This document shows positions 35,472-46,611 of a stretch of DNA of 64,000 bases, piece by piece; within the stretch, counting starts at the first letter, position 1, and the number at the start of each line of letters is the position of its first letter. Position numbers and translations under genes: made by a program. The notes below the pieces were generated by a model. That model had not been told where the DNA came from, ran no database searches, and was given only the letters and a program-made list of their open reading frames with translations. The DNA is taken from NCBI RefSeq assembly GCF_026210795.1, contig NC_089433.1, forward strand, positions 868,001 to 932,000, given 5' to 3'. This stretch comes from Rhizophagus irregularis. Lineage: Eukaryota; Glomeromycota; Glomeromycetes; Glomerales; Glomeraceae.

Positions 35472-35970
35472 TGTTGTGCCTCAGATCGATTCATGCCTCA
35501 GATTGAAGCTCACGCACCTCACATTGAGATTGTCACCTGACGCACCTCATTTGAATCATTCAATAAAGTCTGTTATAAGTAAACTTTTTTTCTCATTAAT
35601 TAAACCACTTTTTGTAACATAAACAAACTTGTGCGCCATAATGAGTTACATGTTTCCTGAAATCTTTATGTAAATCTGATTCATATTGAAGTTTATACTT
35701 GTATTTTATCTGAAAAATCATTAAATTTTAAGTCATTTTTCAAATGAAAAGATTTAATGAGCATGATTCTAATTAATCTGAAATTTTAGGATTGTATACT
35801 TAAAATAATGATAAATAAGTTTACTTAGTACTTAAAAATACATTAAAATTGGAAATTTTGATGTTTAATTATAGCTCATTTTTATTAGCAATTGAGGTGC
35901 GTCAGATGACAATCTCAAACTGAGGTGCGTGAGCTTCAATCTGAGGCAAGAATCGATCTGAGGCACAACA
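35472..35970. mobile_element. long-TIR element, 499 bp
   Basis: Long inverted ends (about 80 bp): TGTTGTGCCTCAGATCGATT at the left and its complement ending GGCACAACA at the right, with inner TGAGGTGCGT motifs. Flanked by TATA on both sides, so the target duplication is TA or TATA. No transposase. It interrupts the 3' side of the micro-exon array. Confidence 0.8.
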
Positions 35971-36539
35971 TATATATCCCCTATTAAAGAAAAAATTTTC
36001 TAACGAAATGATCTATCAAAACAAAAATCTTTCCTATTAAAAATGGAATTTCCATCAAAAGAAAACAAATTCTCAACGAAATTATTTATCGAAAAAAACT
36101 CCCTATTAAAGAAAAATTCTTCAATGAAATTCTCTCAAAAAACCCCTTATTAAAAAGATGCTCCAATGAAATCTACCAAAAAATATAAATAAATTCTCAA
36201 AAGAAATTCTAAAACTCTAACGAGATTAACTATCAAAAAAAAGAAATTTCCCTATTATAAAAAAATTCTCCAATGAAATTTCTATCAAAAAACAAGCTCC
36301 GCTATTAAAAGAAATTCCCTATCAATAAAAAAATTCCCAACGAAATTTTTTTATCAAAAAATTTCCAAAGAAATTCTTATCAAAAAAAAAAGCTTTGCAT
36401 ATATTAAAAAAAAAAATATCTCTACCAAAAATTTTTTAAAACTACGCTAACCATGTGATTGACAAAATATGTTGCCGGGCAATGTCAGCTCGGTGCTGAT
36501 CTTTTTCAGCATCGGATAGCATTTTTTCAGACTCTGAGC
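35971..36539. repeat. degenerate tandem repeat, period about 40-50 bp
   Basis: From about 35978 to 36420 imperfect copies of CCCTATTAAAGAAAAATTCT and CAACGAAATTCTATCAAAA alternate. No gene. The last 120 bp before the hAT copy B contain CAGC/CTGATC motifs without clear structure. Confidence 0.6.
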
Positions 36540-37637
36540 TAGTGCCTCGACCCGTATCCGGATCAATCCGGATTGATCCGGATTTTTTTTTTTCGGATAT
36601 CCGGATTTTCACGGGTTTCATCCGGATTATAAACCGGATGAAAAATATCCGGTTTGACCCGGAATCCGGATGAAATTTTTATTATTTTTTTTTTTAATTA
36701 ATAATGATTTTGCTGATCCATAAAGATCTATATCTAAATTATATTATGGCTAATTATTTTTGCGCCTAATACCAATTTTTTTATTAAAATTTATTAAATT
36801 TATATTTGTTATATTAAACTTTTTAATACAGTAAGTTTAAGAAGATTTTTCAATTATAATTTATTTATTGAAGTTTGTATCAGATTTGTTTATTTAAATT
36901 TATACATTAACAAATAACAAATAATTTTAGATTTCACATTCAAACGTTCAAAAGAAAAAAAACTTTATATTATTTTTGTTACAACAAAATAATAATTATT
37001 GTTTTAAATGAAAAATTGTTCAATATTATAAATTTATATAATTATAACAACTTTTTTTAAAAATTAAAACTAGTGTTATATAATTTGATTCAAATGATTC
37101 TTTAATTTTTGAAAGAAGAAACAAATCCTTAAAAAATTGCCTTACTAACCCAACACATCTATTTATAGTAATCTTTAGCTGTATATAAAAATATCTTGTT
37201 TAAAATTTCATAATTAGTTAATTTACAAAGAAATGTTAAACAATATTCTGAGACAATGCTGAAATAATATGAAATTGTTTTAAAGAAAAGTATTTAATGA
37301 AATTGGAATTATGTAAATTTCGTGGTCTTGGATAATTTTGGCCAAATTTGTAATTCTGGCCGAAATTAACATCACGTGACACCGGGAAATAGTTTAGCCA
37401 CCGGGCAAAAAATTTTTTATCGGCTGGCATGAAAATTTAATGTTACACAATTTGTAATTCTGGCCGGCGTTATGAATTCTGGCCAGAATTATTGCCGATC
37501 ATTTGTAAATCCAATCCGGTTTCCGGTTTCTATCCGGATTATCTGATCCGGATTCAAAATCCGGGTCAATCCGGATATAATCCGGATTTTTTTTTTGTGT
37601 AATCCGGATGACGGTTTTCATCCGGGTCGAAGCACTA
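36540..37637. mobile_element. non-autonomous hAT element, 1.1 kb, copy B (inverted relative to copy A)
   Basis: 1,098 bp from TAGTGCCTCGACCCG to CGGGTCGAAGCACTA with a perfect 8-bp duplication CTCTGAGC (36532-36539, 37638-37645). The reverse complement matches 9776-10871 nearly base for base over the stretches I compared, so both moved recently. The 64-codon minus frame at 37236-37430 is part of the element and not a gene. Confidence 0.9.
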
Positions 37638-37928
37638 CTCTGAGCTGATCTTTGTCAGACCCGGACACCAGAACCGTGGAATGCTTAAAATAGGTTTATT
37701 CAACAAAATATTAATGCTGTACGACTATCATTGGCTTAATATAGGTTTATTATACACTCATTTACACAACAAAATATCGGAGAAAAGGTTTTTCCTAGAA
37801 TGTTTAATTGTTCATGAAAGTGACGAAAAATTTTATTGATTATTCATTGAGAATATACAAAACGAATATTTCATTTGGTTTTTAGATTATAAGAAAATAA
37901 AATCTTTTAAAAAAATTATTCTTAAAAA

Positions 37929-39452
37929 ATGAAGAAAATTATTCTCGCTTTTGGCTCAACAGGCCTTGGCAAGACAACAATGGCTCATTTGCTTTGTGAA
38001 GCAAATGTTAAGGGTTCAAGTGGTATTGAATCTGCAACTAAAATAGCAGTATATTATGAAACAGATAAATATTTATATATTGATACTTGTGGATTTGGTG
38101 ATTCATCTGGTAAAACAGATGAAGAATTATTTCATGATATGATGTGTTTATTTCAAAGATATGGACAAAATAATATCTTTAATATCAATACAATATTATG
38201 GTTTTGTTCTGAGAGTGAAAGAGAGACAAGTCACTTACAACGTGAGGCTAATTTTATTCAACGTCTTGTCGAATATACTGATGAATGTAACCCAATAGAT
38301 TTATGGAAAAGTGTCTTGATTATAACAAAGGGCAATTTAAATTTGCGCAAATTAGTTGATGGACCAAAATCTGCTGCAAGGAATGCTTGTTGGGCTTTTT
38401 CTAATAAACAACATTACGAATTTAATGAAGATTCTTTCTTCGTTAAACACTTTCCATGTTGGATCTATGACACTGAAGGTATCACAGAAGAAAATGCACG
38501 TTGGGTTAAAATGGATTCTAAAACTCGTTTCGAATTTAATTGTTATCGTCAGGATGAAATAAAATCAAAAGTTCAACATTTGATTTCAAATTTTAGTCCA
38601 ATAACAATACGCTTTAAACAAGGAATATGTAAAAAATGCAATGTAATTGGGGATCCAAGGCTTTTCATCACACAATGTCATACCAAATCATTTTTTAAAC
38701 ATTCTATAAAAATCGAATATTTTCATCCTGAAGAAATTGTTCATTTTCATTCGGGAAGTAAGTTTCTTGTTCATGAACCTGATGAAAACTCAATAAAAAA
38801 GCTTTTTGAAAGTATATTCGATGGCGATCAAATTGAGATTCCTGTGTCTCAAGTTTCAAGTGAAATAGCAGAAAAAATTATTGAATCGTGCAAATTATTT
38901 AATAATCAAACAAATGCAGCACCAGAGTTACAACCAGAATTACAACCATCATTTATGTCACAAATAATTTCACACGCACCTCAAGCAGCATCAAATTTAT
39001 TACAAACAGTAGCGCCATTAGTGACGACATTGGCCGTTCCCAGAATGGCACCTAGTACTGTAACTTCTACTTATCTTCTTTCAGGTCCTTCAGTAGCCTT
39101 CCTTGTCATTTGCTCCGAAAGAAATAAGTGTTGTTATGAGGCAAAAAATATCTCATGTAAAAGGTGTAAAAAATTGATTGAAGAAATAAATGAAATAGGC
39201 TGTATTGAAAAATGTGATAATTGTAAAAAAGAATGGATAGAAACTGGTTGTGCAACTGGATATGGATGTTGTAAACAAGAAGAGGGAAAGCTCGGATGTC
39301 AAGCACATGAAAGATGCACAATATGTGATGAAGCTGCGATCGAATTAAATTCCCAAGGATGTACGGAATTTTGCGTGAAGTGCAAAGAAATGTGGAATAT
39401 TACACCAGGCTGTGATTCCGCTTCCAAACACGATGTGTTGATAATGGATTGA
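37929..39452 (+). CDS. AIG1/GIMAP-like GTPase with C-terminal Cys-rich modules
   Basis: Single-exon ORF of 507 aa. P-loop at residues 9-16 (GSTGLGKT), G3-type DTCGFGD at 52-58 and a degenerate G4 ITKGN at 132-136 (TKxD expected). Residues 1-220 are therefore a TRAFAC/AIG1-type G domain. A middle region of about 150 residues has CKKC and HFHSGSKF motifs. A Pro/Gln-rich linker with two near-identical PELQ units follows (residues 332-340), then a mildly hydrophobic stretch (380-395). Two copies of a Cys module end the protein: C-x2-C...GC-x3-C-x2-C-x3-W at 410-436 and 463-489, plausibly metal-binding. Such GTPases are expanded in glomeromycotan fungi; a role in membrane or defence-type signalling is family inference. 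A CTTTCAG tract near 39080 hints at an intron, but the only donor would make it 30 nt, so I keep one exon. Confidence 0.85.
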   Translation: MKKIILAFGSTGLGKTTMAHLLCEANVKGSSGIESATKIAVYYETDKYLYIDTCGFGDSSGKTDEELFHDMMCLFQRYGQNNIFNINTILWFCSESERETSHLQREANFIQRLVEYTDECNPIDLWKSVLIITKGNLNLRKLVDGPKSAARNACWAFSNKQHYEFNEDSFFVKHFPCWIYDTEGITEENARWVKMDSKTRFEFNCYRQDEIKSKVQHLISNFSPITIRFKQGICKKCNVIGDPRLFITQCHTKSFFKHSIKIEYFHPEEIVHFHSGSKFLVHEPDENSIKKLFESIFDGDQIEIPVSQVSSEIAEKIIESCKLFNNQTNAAPELQPELQPSFMSQIISHAPQAASNLLQTVAPLVTTLAVPRMAPSTVTSTYLLSGPSVAFLVICSERNKCCYEAKNISCKRCKKLIEEINEIGCIEKCDNCKKEWIETGCATGYGCCKQEEGKLGCQAHERCTICDEAAIELNSQGCTEFCVKCKEMWNITPGCDSASKHDVLIMD

Positions 39453-40477
39453 ATTTCATCTATTTTTTATGTTTTTTGAACATACGTACAAATGTACGAT
39501 AATTTAAAAGTTTATTACAAGATATACTTGTTTATATTACTTTTATTATAATATTTTTATACATTTAAAAATAAAGTTATAATTAACTCTTTTGTTTGTA
39601 ATTCATTTTATCATTTATTATCATCACCCGTAGACGAAACTAATAATTTTTGCCAATTTAGCGTCATGTGAAATTTGATATAATAATTACAACATTTATA
39701 TCATAATAAAACGAATTTACAAGGCAACTTTCAAAATATAATTTGTTCTTTTCAATATTATTAACAGAAATCTAATCACGATCATTAATGTTGATTAAAT
39801 ACTAAATATATTTAAGGTAGACAAAATAAAGCTTTCCTTTAAGTAAGTCCACTTTTGATTCCAAGTGATATATGGAGAATACAAAGTTTTTAAGAGTCGA
39901 TCAACTATTTAAATTTATATTTAAAGTTTGTGAGGCGCATTTTTTATCTTTTCTTTATTTTCTATGTATGTTATTTGTATTCAAAATGTCTCGAGGCATT
40001 TAAGCTTTAGCAATTATAATCTTCACGCTAACTATCTTTATATTCATTGCGACAGGATTTCTTGCTGTTGTGCGATACTAATGTAGCGCCAATAATATAT
40101 TTTCTTTTATGAAATATGAGTAAAACTTATATGTAATTCTAATTATTAGACGAATAATTGTTTCTTTGAAATATCACTTCAAATATTAAAATATTTCTAT
40201 GAAATAATTCAATCTATGATCTATTGTATTAAAGACATATTATTTCTGTGTATAAACTAAATTTCTAACAATATTTGGCAATGAGGAACGTACAAAGACT
40301 TAGACCCGACGTGGAACATTGCTATATTTTAGAATTAAAGGAATTTGCATGAAAAATATTGTTATACTAGTTGTTGAGATAAACCATCTTTAAAAAATTG
40401 CACTGCGCGTTGAATTTTACTAATTTATATTAATGTAAATTTTCTTTCGCGAATTCTTCTTTCGCGAATTAATTATA
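39453..40477. other. intergenic
   Basis: No gene or repeat recognised; AT-rich. Confidence 0.5.
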
Positions 40478-40735
40478 ATGGCTGATGATAAACTTTTTTT
40501 ATCTAAATTACCCCAAATTTTACTTGAAGTTTTAAATGATGAAGAATATTATGATATAACTATTGAAGTTGGTAATGACCTTCATGTAAAAATATTTTAT
40601 AATTATTTTATATTATCGTTCTTCATATTTACAAAGAATTTTGTCGACTAACAAAAGAAAAAATGATGGAACTTTGACACATATTAAATTACCAAATATT
40701 TCACCTGAAGTTTTTCAATAATCTTAAGGTAATCT
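40478..40735 (+). pseudogene. BTB-domain gene fragment (paralogue of 24057-24316)
   Basis: Starts MADDKLFLSKLPQILLEVLNDEEYYDITIEVG and is almost identical to exon 1 of the BTB-TLDc gene at 24057. A deletion after VKIF removes the RAHMI part and shifts the frame to a stop. The 3' end (CACCTGAAGTTTTTCAATAA) and the donor region (TCTTAAGGTAATC) can still be recognised. About 700 bp downstream (41436-41480) a piece of exon 2 (ISKQPEKIFKSTNFT-like) survives, so a whole gene copy once stood here. Confidence 0.8.
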
Positions 40736-41878
40736 TTATAATCTATATAACTAAAAAAATTTGTCCTGACGTTTGGATTAGTCATTTAGTCTCCGTATAA
40801 AAATCCCATGCCATATAATTAAACCCCGTGACATACCTCCGCCTGAGCTACTTATGGTCAAAAACTATATTCCAATCAACTAATTTAATTCAGTTAATAA
40901 AATTTTAACTTAATCGTTTCGGTTTAGTTTTTTTTTTTTAACTGAAAAATTTTTTTCTCATTCTTTTCTCGTTTTAATAGGTTTAATTTTTTTTCCTAAA
41001 ACTGAAATTATTTTTTTAAAAAAAAAATCTATATAACATAGGAAAATTGACTAACGATGATAGAAAGATGATTAATATTTTTTCAATTAAATTGAACGCT
41101 GGATAAATAGTTTGGTTTTCAAATTCATAAAAATCAAAAAAAAAAATGATATTTTTACAATATTTTATAATTAATTAATTAAGAAATTGTTGATTTAATA
41201 ATAGATTATTATAACCTAAGTTGGTTATAAGTTTAAGATTGACGTAGTATAATTTGATAAGAAATTTTATAATTAATTAATAAAAATTTGTAGTATTTTC
41301 ATAATATTAAATTTTTTTCGAAAATACTTCTAAAAAATTAATCAATTTTTATTGATAATTATTTTTTCACAATTCATTAACTGTTAATTCCGAATTTCAT
41401 TCTACACTCAAACGCTAAATCATTAATATAAATAGCTTTAATTTCTAAACAGCCAGAAAAAATATTTAAATCAACAAATTTCACTTAAAATTATACTTTT
41501 TAAAGTGCATCAAATTAAATTTTTTTCACTAAGTTATTTGGATTGGTGATTTATTAAAAAAAGCATATCAAATCAAATTTAACAAAAAATAATGATCAAA
41601 TGGCATGAAAAAGATAAATATGCATAATATCTGAGAAAACTAGAGATATACTGTAATTTCGGTTCATAATGATAACAACAAAAGCACCATCATTTTACTA
41701 ATATGAATAATAATCATAAACAATTTAAATATTTAATAATTATTAAAAAGACAATTAACCAACACAAAATAAACTAAAACCATGATTATGATTTACAAAT
41801 GGATTTACTTAAAAGGAGATTTATGATCTTAAATCATAATGAATTGTAAACTCGCAACCGTCCAAACAAGAAAATACA
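40736..41878. other. intergenic, includes a BACK-domain scrap
   Basis: Only the scrap at 41436-41480 (homologous to 24650-24705 of the intact paralogue) is recognisable. The rest is AT-rich with A- and T-runs. Confidence 0.5.
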
Positions 41879-42735
41879 CTACTTAAATATATATTTAACA
41901 TCAGTTACTCCAATATTGTATAATTTACAATCTTTAATATAAGCTATGCTATCAATATCAGCTAAAATACCGCCAGCATTTTTTATATTGGCAACAACAC
42001 ATTTGTTCATGAATAGTTTTGCTTTACGACCATCAATACAAATAGGCGGAACCGGTCCAAAACATTTGATGAACCAGCAGTTGTCTACAAAAACCTGAGA
42101 GGTTTCCATATATAGTGAGTATCCTCGAGTACATTCAACATAAATATTATATAGTACAAGATTACTATCACTACCTCGGAATACATTGATGTCAGAATTC
42201 TTTATTGTCACTTTACCAATTCCAATGATAACGATGTTTCTGTTATCCATTTCCATCAACACCATAGTTGTATATGTACCAGGCTCAAGTACCAATATTA
42301 CATCTTCAAACTGAAACAGATCAAGTAGTCCTTCGTCAAGTTGGTTATCCTCTCTTTTGATAATCTTCGGGGTTGAAAAAGGCATTTTTTTACATTGTTG
42401 GATAAAAAATTCGTCTTCATGAGAAATTTCGCCCAATGCCAGAGAAATTAAAATATTAGCATATGCACCAAATAGATTACTATTTGTAGCATGCATTTTT
42501 GCAAATTATACTGTAAGCTCCTTTATTGCACATTGCATCTAATCTAATTGATGTATTGAGGTAGCCCAAAACTTGAGGTTGGTTTTCTTTTCGTTCTTTA
42601 GATGAAAGAAGAGAGAATGAAGACTCTGGAAGGACAAAAGAAAGTAGCTTTAAATGCTTTAGGATGTTTTTTCTGGAACTTTTCCAGTTCCTGCATGTAA
42701 ATTTCGAAAGTATTTTCAATATTAACGGACTCCAT
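41879..42735 (-). pseudogene. TPR-like + right-handed beta-helix protein with two frameshifts
   Basis: Best reconstruction runs over three frames on the minus strand. From the ATG at 42735: MESVNIENTFEIYMQELEKF, then KKHPKAFKATFF. After a shift near the CTCTCTTCTTTC tract (about 42605): SSKERKENQPQVLGYLNTSI, then RLDAMCNKGAYSI (TPR-like). After a shift in a run of five A (about 42497): MHATNSNLFGAYANILISLA, then a C-terminal 130 residues of short repeated strands (VILVLEPGTYTTM, NIVIIGIGKVTIK, NLVLYNIYVECTRG, SQVFVDNCWF, AKLFMNKCVV) typical of right-handed beta-helix proteins such as the SHCBP1-like class. Both shifts sit in low-complexity tracts, so assembly error is possible. The 205-codon last frame alone may still be expressed. 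Confidence 0.55.
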
Positions 42736-44087
42736 ATATCAAAAATATTTAAAAGAAGTGGGTGGGAATCCCTTAACAATAAAAACTTGCAATTATCAAT
42801 TTAATTCAAGATCTTCAGCCATACATGTGAAGATCAACGTGTAAATCCAAATTTTTTTCTTTGAATTCGTAAACCTGCTTCAAACCCGACAGCTCGGACA
42901 CGTGATCGATGTGGCGGTTGATCTTTTCTTTATGTAAAATAATTATTAAAAATCTAAGTTAAATGTTACACAAGACAAGATAAGCGGATGCACATCACAG
43001 GTCACGTTAACCTATCCTGATCATGTGGAAAGAGTAGCCTTCACAATGTAAATACCTTTTTAAGATTTTCGCGACAGTATATAAATTTCGATTATATTAA
43101 CTCTTTTCATTTTTATTTTTGTTTTTATTTTTTTCTGTTTTTTTTCATTATGATGCTCGTAGTCTAAATTAAGCAAATAATATTAATAATTATGTCATAG
43201 TTGTTGAATTAGTAAAATTTGCTTAATTTAAACTATAATAAGACCTTAGCATACTCGGTATTTGATATATAAATACATTAAAAACGATAAAATTATGCTT
43301 TTCCAACTATATAAATAAATATCGATTTAGGTATATCAAAGATTTTCATATGGATCCTTGACATATGGGGACGCCCGTAGCAAAAGGGGGGGATAGGCCA
43401 AAAAATTCAAATTTGAGATTTTATTATAATTATATGTCTATTAGTCTAATTATTAAGAAAATATGGTTTTTTATTAATAATATATTAGTAAAAAAGTTTA
43501 ATTTTGAAATTTTCTTATTATTTGCATTTTACTTTTATAGAATTAACAAGCAACATAAACTTATTAAAAGAAAATCAATACTCTTAGTAAATTGCCTGTA
43601 AAATTTAGTTTTAGATAAAAAAAAAAGGTCTGAAAGTCAATTTATTTCACAATTAAGTGATGATCTGCCAAATTTATCATGTGATTTAAATTGCGATTTT
43701 TTTTAAAATTACGGAATTATCCCATTCCCCCTTTTGCTACGGGCGTCCCCATATGGAGTTTGATAAATTTTTTATAATAAACACATGTTTCTTTTATGGT
43801 GTATAAATACGGGTTATATAATAATATTTATTATTTATAGTTAGATAATAGGTCTTTTAATACATGCACATTTACTTCCATTTTATAATTTTAAGTATTG
43901 TTATCAGTTATAAAAGGCGTAAAATTGAATTAATAATACAAAGTTAATTGCATCGATCCCTTTTTTAACAATGAATGACACAAAGCCATTGTTAAAAAGT
44001 CTTTATGTAGTTACTTTAAAATCAGTACAATGTAAGAGTTTTATCTGTATAAAAACATAAAAAAGGAAAAAAAAAGAAAAGTTTAGT
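42736..44087. other. intergenic with one MITE
   Basis: Holds the MITE at 43362-43755 and otherwise nothing recognised. Confidence 0.5.
43362..43755. mobile_element. palindromic-end element, TATGGGGACG family
   Basis: 394 bp whose ends are inverted copies of CATATGGGGACGCCCGTAGC, followed by AAAAGGGGG. If TA is the target duplication, the element proper begins TGGGGACGCCC and ends GGGCGTCCCCA. The reading frame inside (43365-43601) is not a gene. Related in style to 46265-46427. Confidence 0.8.
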
Positions 44088-45969
44088 ATGCAAAAAAATA
44101 TTAAAAATAATTTTAAAGATAATAATGATCATAAGATTCTTGAAAGAGAATCTCTAGAACATAATTTGTTGAATAAAATTCATTATAAAAAAGAATCTTC
44201 AGAAAACATTAAGCTTGATAATTATTACGAAAAAGATATAGCTAATAAAGAATTCGGGGTTTGTTTTAATTGTAATAAACCACAGACTGAAGAAAATTGG
44301 TGTTTAAATTGTAATTCTAAATTTTTTCAAAAAGAATTCAATAATTGGAGAAGTGAAAATATGCATATAGATAAATTTATACAAGAAGCTCAATTAAATG
44401 CAAGAAATAATAACGAAGTTATAGAATGGATTAATTATGATCATTTTATAAATATACAATATATTACTCGAGGAGGATTTAGTATTATTTATGGGGCTGA
44501 TTGGTTAGATGGAAGTATTGATTGTTGGAATTATGAAAAGGAAAATTGGAATAGAATTACTCAAAAAAATGGAATTCGTGTAATACTTAAGAGTTTAAAC
44601 GATTCTTCGAATATTCACGAAGATTTCCTAAATGAGCGAGGTAATTATTTTTTTAATTTTTAATTTTTTAAATGGCATTTTTTTTTTTATTAATATAAAT
44701 ATATATATACCATTTTTAGTTGAAAAATCATTTAAAATTTTTATATTCAGCTATAAATAATTATTCAAATTTTGTGAAAATTTATGGAATAACTAAAGAT
44801 CCAAATACATCAAATTATATAATTGTTTTACAAGAAATGCCAATGGGTAATTTAAGATCTATACTTATGATAAAAAAATGGAATCAAAATGATAAATATT
44901 ATAATATATACGAGATAGCAAGTTCACTTTCCGCTTTGCATAAATGTGATCTAGTTCACGGTGATTTACATAGTGGAAATATACTTTTTAAAGATATATT
45001 TACTGCTTATATAAGCGATTTTGGATTAAGTAAACCTGCGGATCAATCTATTGATTATAATGTGATTTCTGGAGTACTTCCATATATTGCTCCAGAAGTT
45101 TTACGTGGAAAACCGTATACAAAAGCTGCTGATATTTATAGTCTTGGTGTTATTATGTGGGAATTTACATCTGGTGTTCCTGCTTTTAATAATAGACAGG
45201 ATGATTTTAATCTTTCCTTAGATATTTGTAGAGGATTAAGACCAGAAATTATAGAAGGAACAGAACCTGATTATGAAGAATTAATGAAAAGATGTTGGAA
45301 TACTGATCCCAATAAAAGACCAACTGCAGATGAATTAGCAGAAATATTTGACGTGTTATCTACTAAATTTATAATGCTAATGAAGGATGAAGAAAGAAAG
45401 TCAGTACCAGCAGTACCAGCAATACCAGGTAAATAAGATTTTTTTTTCTTATATTAATTAAATTTAATCATTAATCGATTATTACTATTATAGAGAATAA
45501 ATCATATCATCCATTAACTTGCTATACAAGTAGAAAATTTGATTATTCTGTAAAGTTGAATGAAATTTTAAATCAAGAAGAATTAAGTTTTAAATTTACA
45601 ATAAATGAGAAAGATGATTATAAAGAAACAATATTAAGTGAAAGTTTAGGTAAGTATTACTTGTTTTTTTTTATTAATTTTAGGAGTTAGTATTAGTACT
45701 AGGTATAATGTATTATTTAATTAACTAAATAACTATGGTGATAAATAATCATTTGCCGCTATATAGTAAATGAATAGCAGAACCCTTTTATTAATACATT
45801 TTTATATTAATAACTTTTATAGAAAATTGTAAGATTTCTAGTACCATTTTAGGTAATTTACATTTTTTATTTAATGTTTATAATTTTTCATATTTTAAAT
45901 TATTATTTTTTTTTTAATTAATTATTTTTTTTTGTAGATATTAATCAAGAAAAAAGAGAAAAAAGTTAA
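44088..45969 (+). CDS. TKL-like protein kinase with N-terminal zinc ribbon
   Basis: Five exons: 44088-44640, 44720-45428, 45494-45649, 45823-45852, 45938-45969. N-terminus: CFNCNKPQTEENWCLNCN (two CxxC pairs) and FNNWRSENMHIDKFI, the usual leader of the expanded glomeromycotan kinase family. Kinase motifs: Gly loop ITRGGFSIIYGADW, VILK lysine, HGDLHSGNIL (HRD is HGD here), ISDFGLSK, PYIAPEVLRGKPYTKAADIY, CWNTDPNKRP. Exons 3-5 give a short charged tail ending REKS. Exons 2 to 5 join in phase. The exon 1-2 junction is off by one (exon 1 ends CGA G, while exon 2 must start on TTG AAA AAT CAT to read KNHLKFLYS), so a small lesion or an unusual splice site lies at 44634-44640. Likely a Ser/Thr signalling kinase by family. 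Confidence 0.7.
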
Positions 45970-46611
45970 TTGACTAAACAAATTTATAAGGTGCTAGTGT
46001 CATGTGATCATCATGTGCCACTCCGAAATTGATCGATGTTGCAAATGTTTAACATGATTAACATGTCGGACATAATTAATATGCCGAACATGTCAAACCT
46101 AATTAACATGTTGGTTATGATCAACGTATTGAACATGTTAGTCATATTATACATAGTAGATATGTTAAATTTATAGTAAAGAAAGGGAATAAAAAAAGTT
46201 TTTATTTTAAAGTTATAAAGTGATAATTTTTATCAAGTGAAATCCTTTATTCGTGTTTGGAAGTATATGGGAGGCGGTCAGTAGAAAAGGGGGAAATTTA
46301 AAAATTTTAAGATTTTTGGTTATTAAGCTAATTTTGTTCCCATGACCATGATTGGCAAAGTAAACTAATAAAAAAAATTTTGACCAAAATTTGGATTTCC
46401 CCCTTTTCTACTGACCACCTCCCATATGCCGACGTACAGCGCTATACAACACATCTGATCGGATAATTTTGATATATTGTTTAATACATTGTCTAATTAT
46501 ACACTAATAAACCTTCTGCTACCTAACCACATAAATTGCTCAATAAATTTAAGCGTAAAGAACTGACACAACACTAGTATACTGGTATAGAATATAAAGA
46601 TTTGATATAAT
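45970..46611. other. intergenic with one MITE
   Basis: At 46030-46140 loosely repeated AACATGT(T/C) motifs occur. The MITE lies at 46265-46427. No gene. Confidence 0.5.
46265..46427. mobile_element. MITE, TATGGGAGG family
   Basis: 163 bp with inverted ends ATATGGGAGGCGGTCAGTAG and its near-complement, each followed by AAAAGGGGGAAAT-type text. Likely TA target duplication. Confidence 0.8.

Noticed and set aside
35428-35622. 64-aa ORF reading from the last micro-exon into the 499-bp element
   Set aside because: Reaching it in frame from the array would need a 22-nt intron, too short to splice; the text belongs to the TIR of the element.
37236-37430. 64-aa minus ORF
   Set aside because: Part of the non-autonomous hAT copy B.
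39055-39084. Intron in the AIG1-like gene
   Set aside because: Only 30 nt between a GTACTG donor and TTTCAG; the ORF is open through it.
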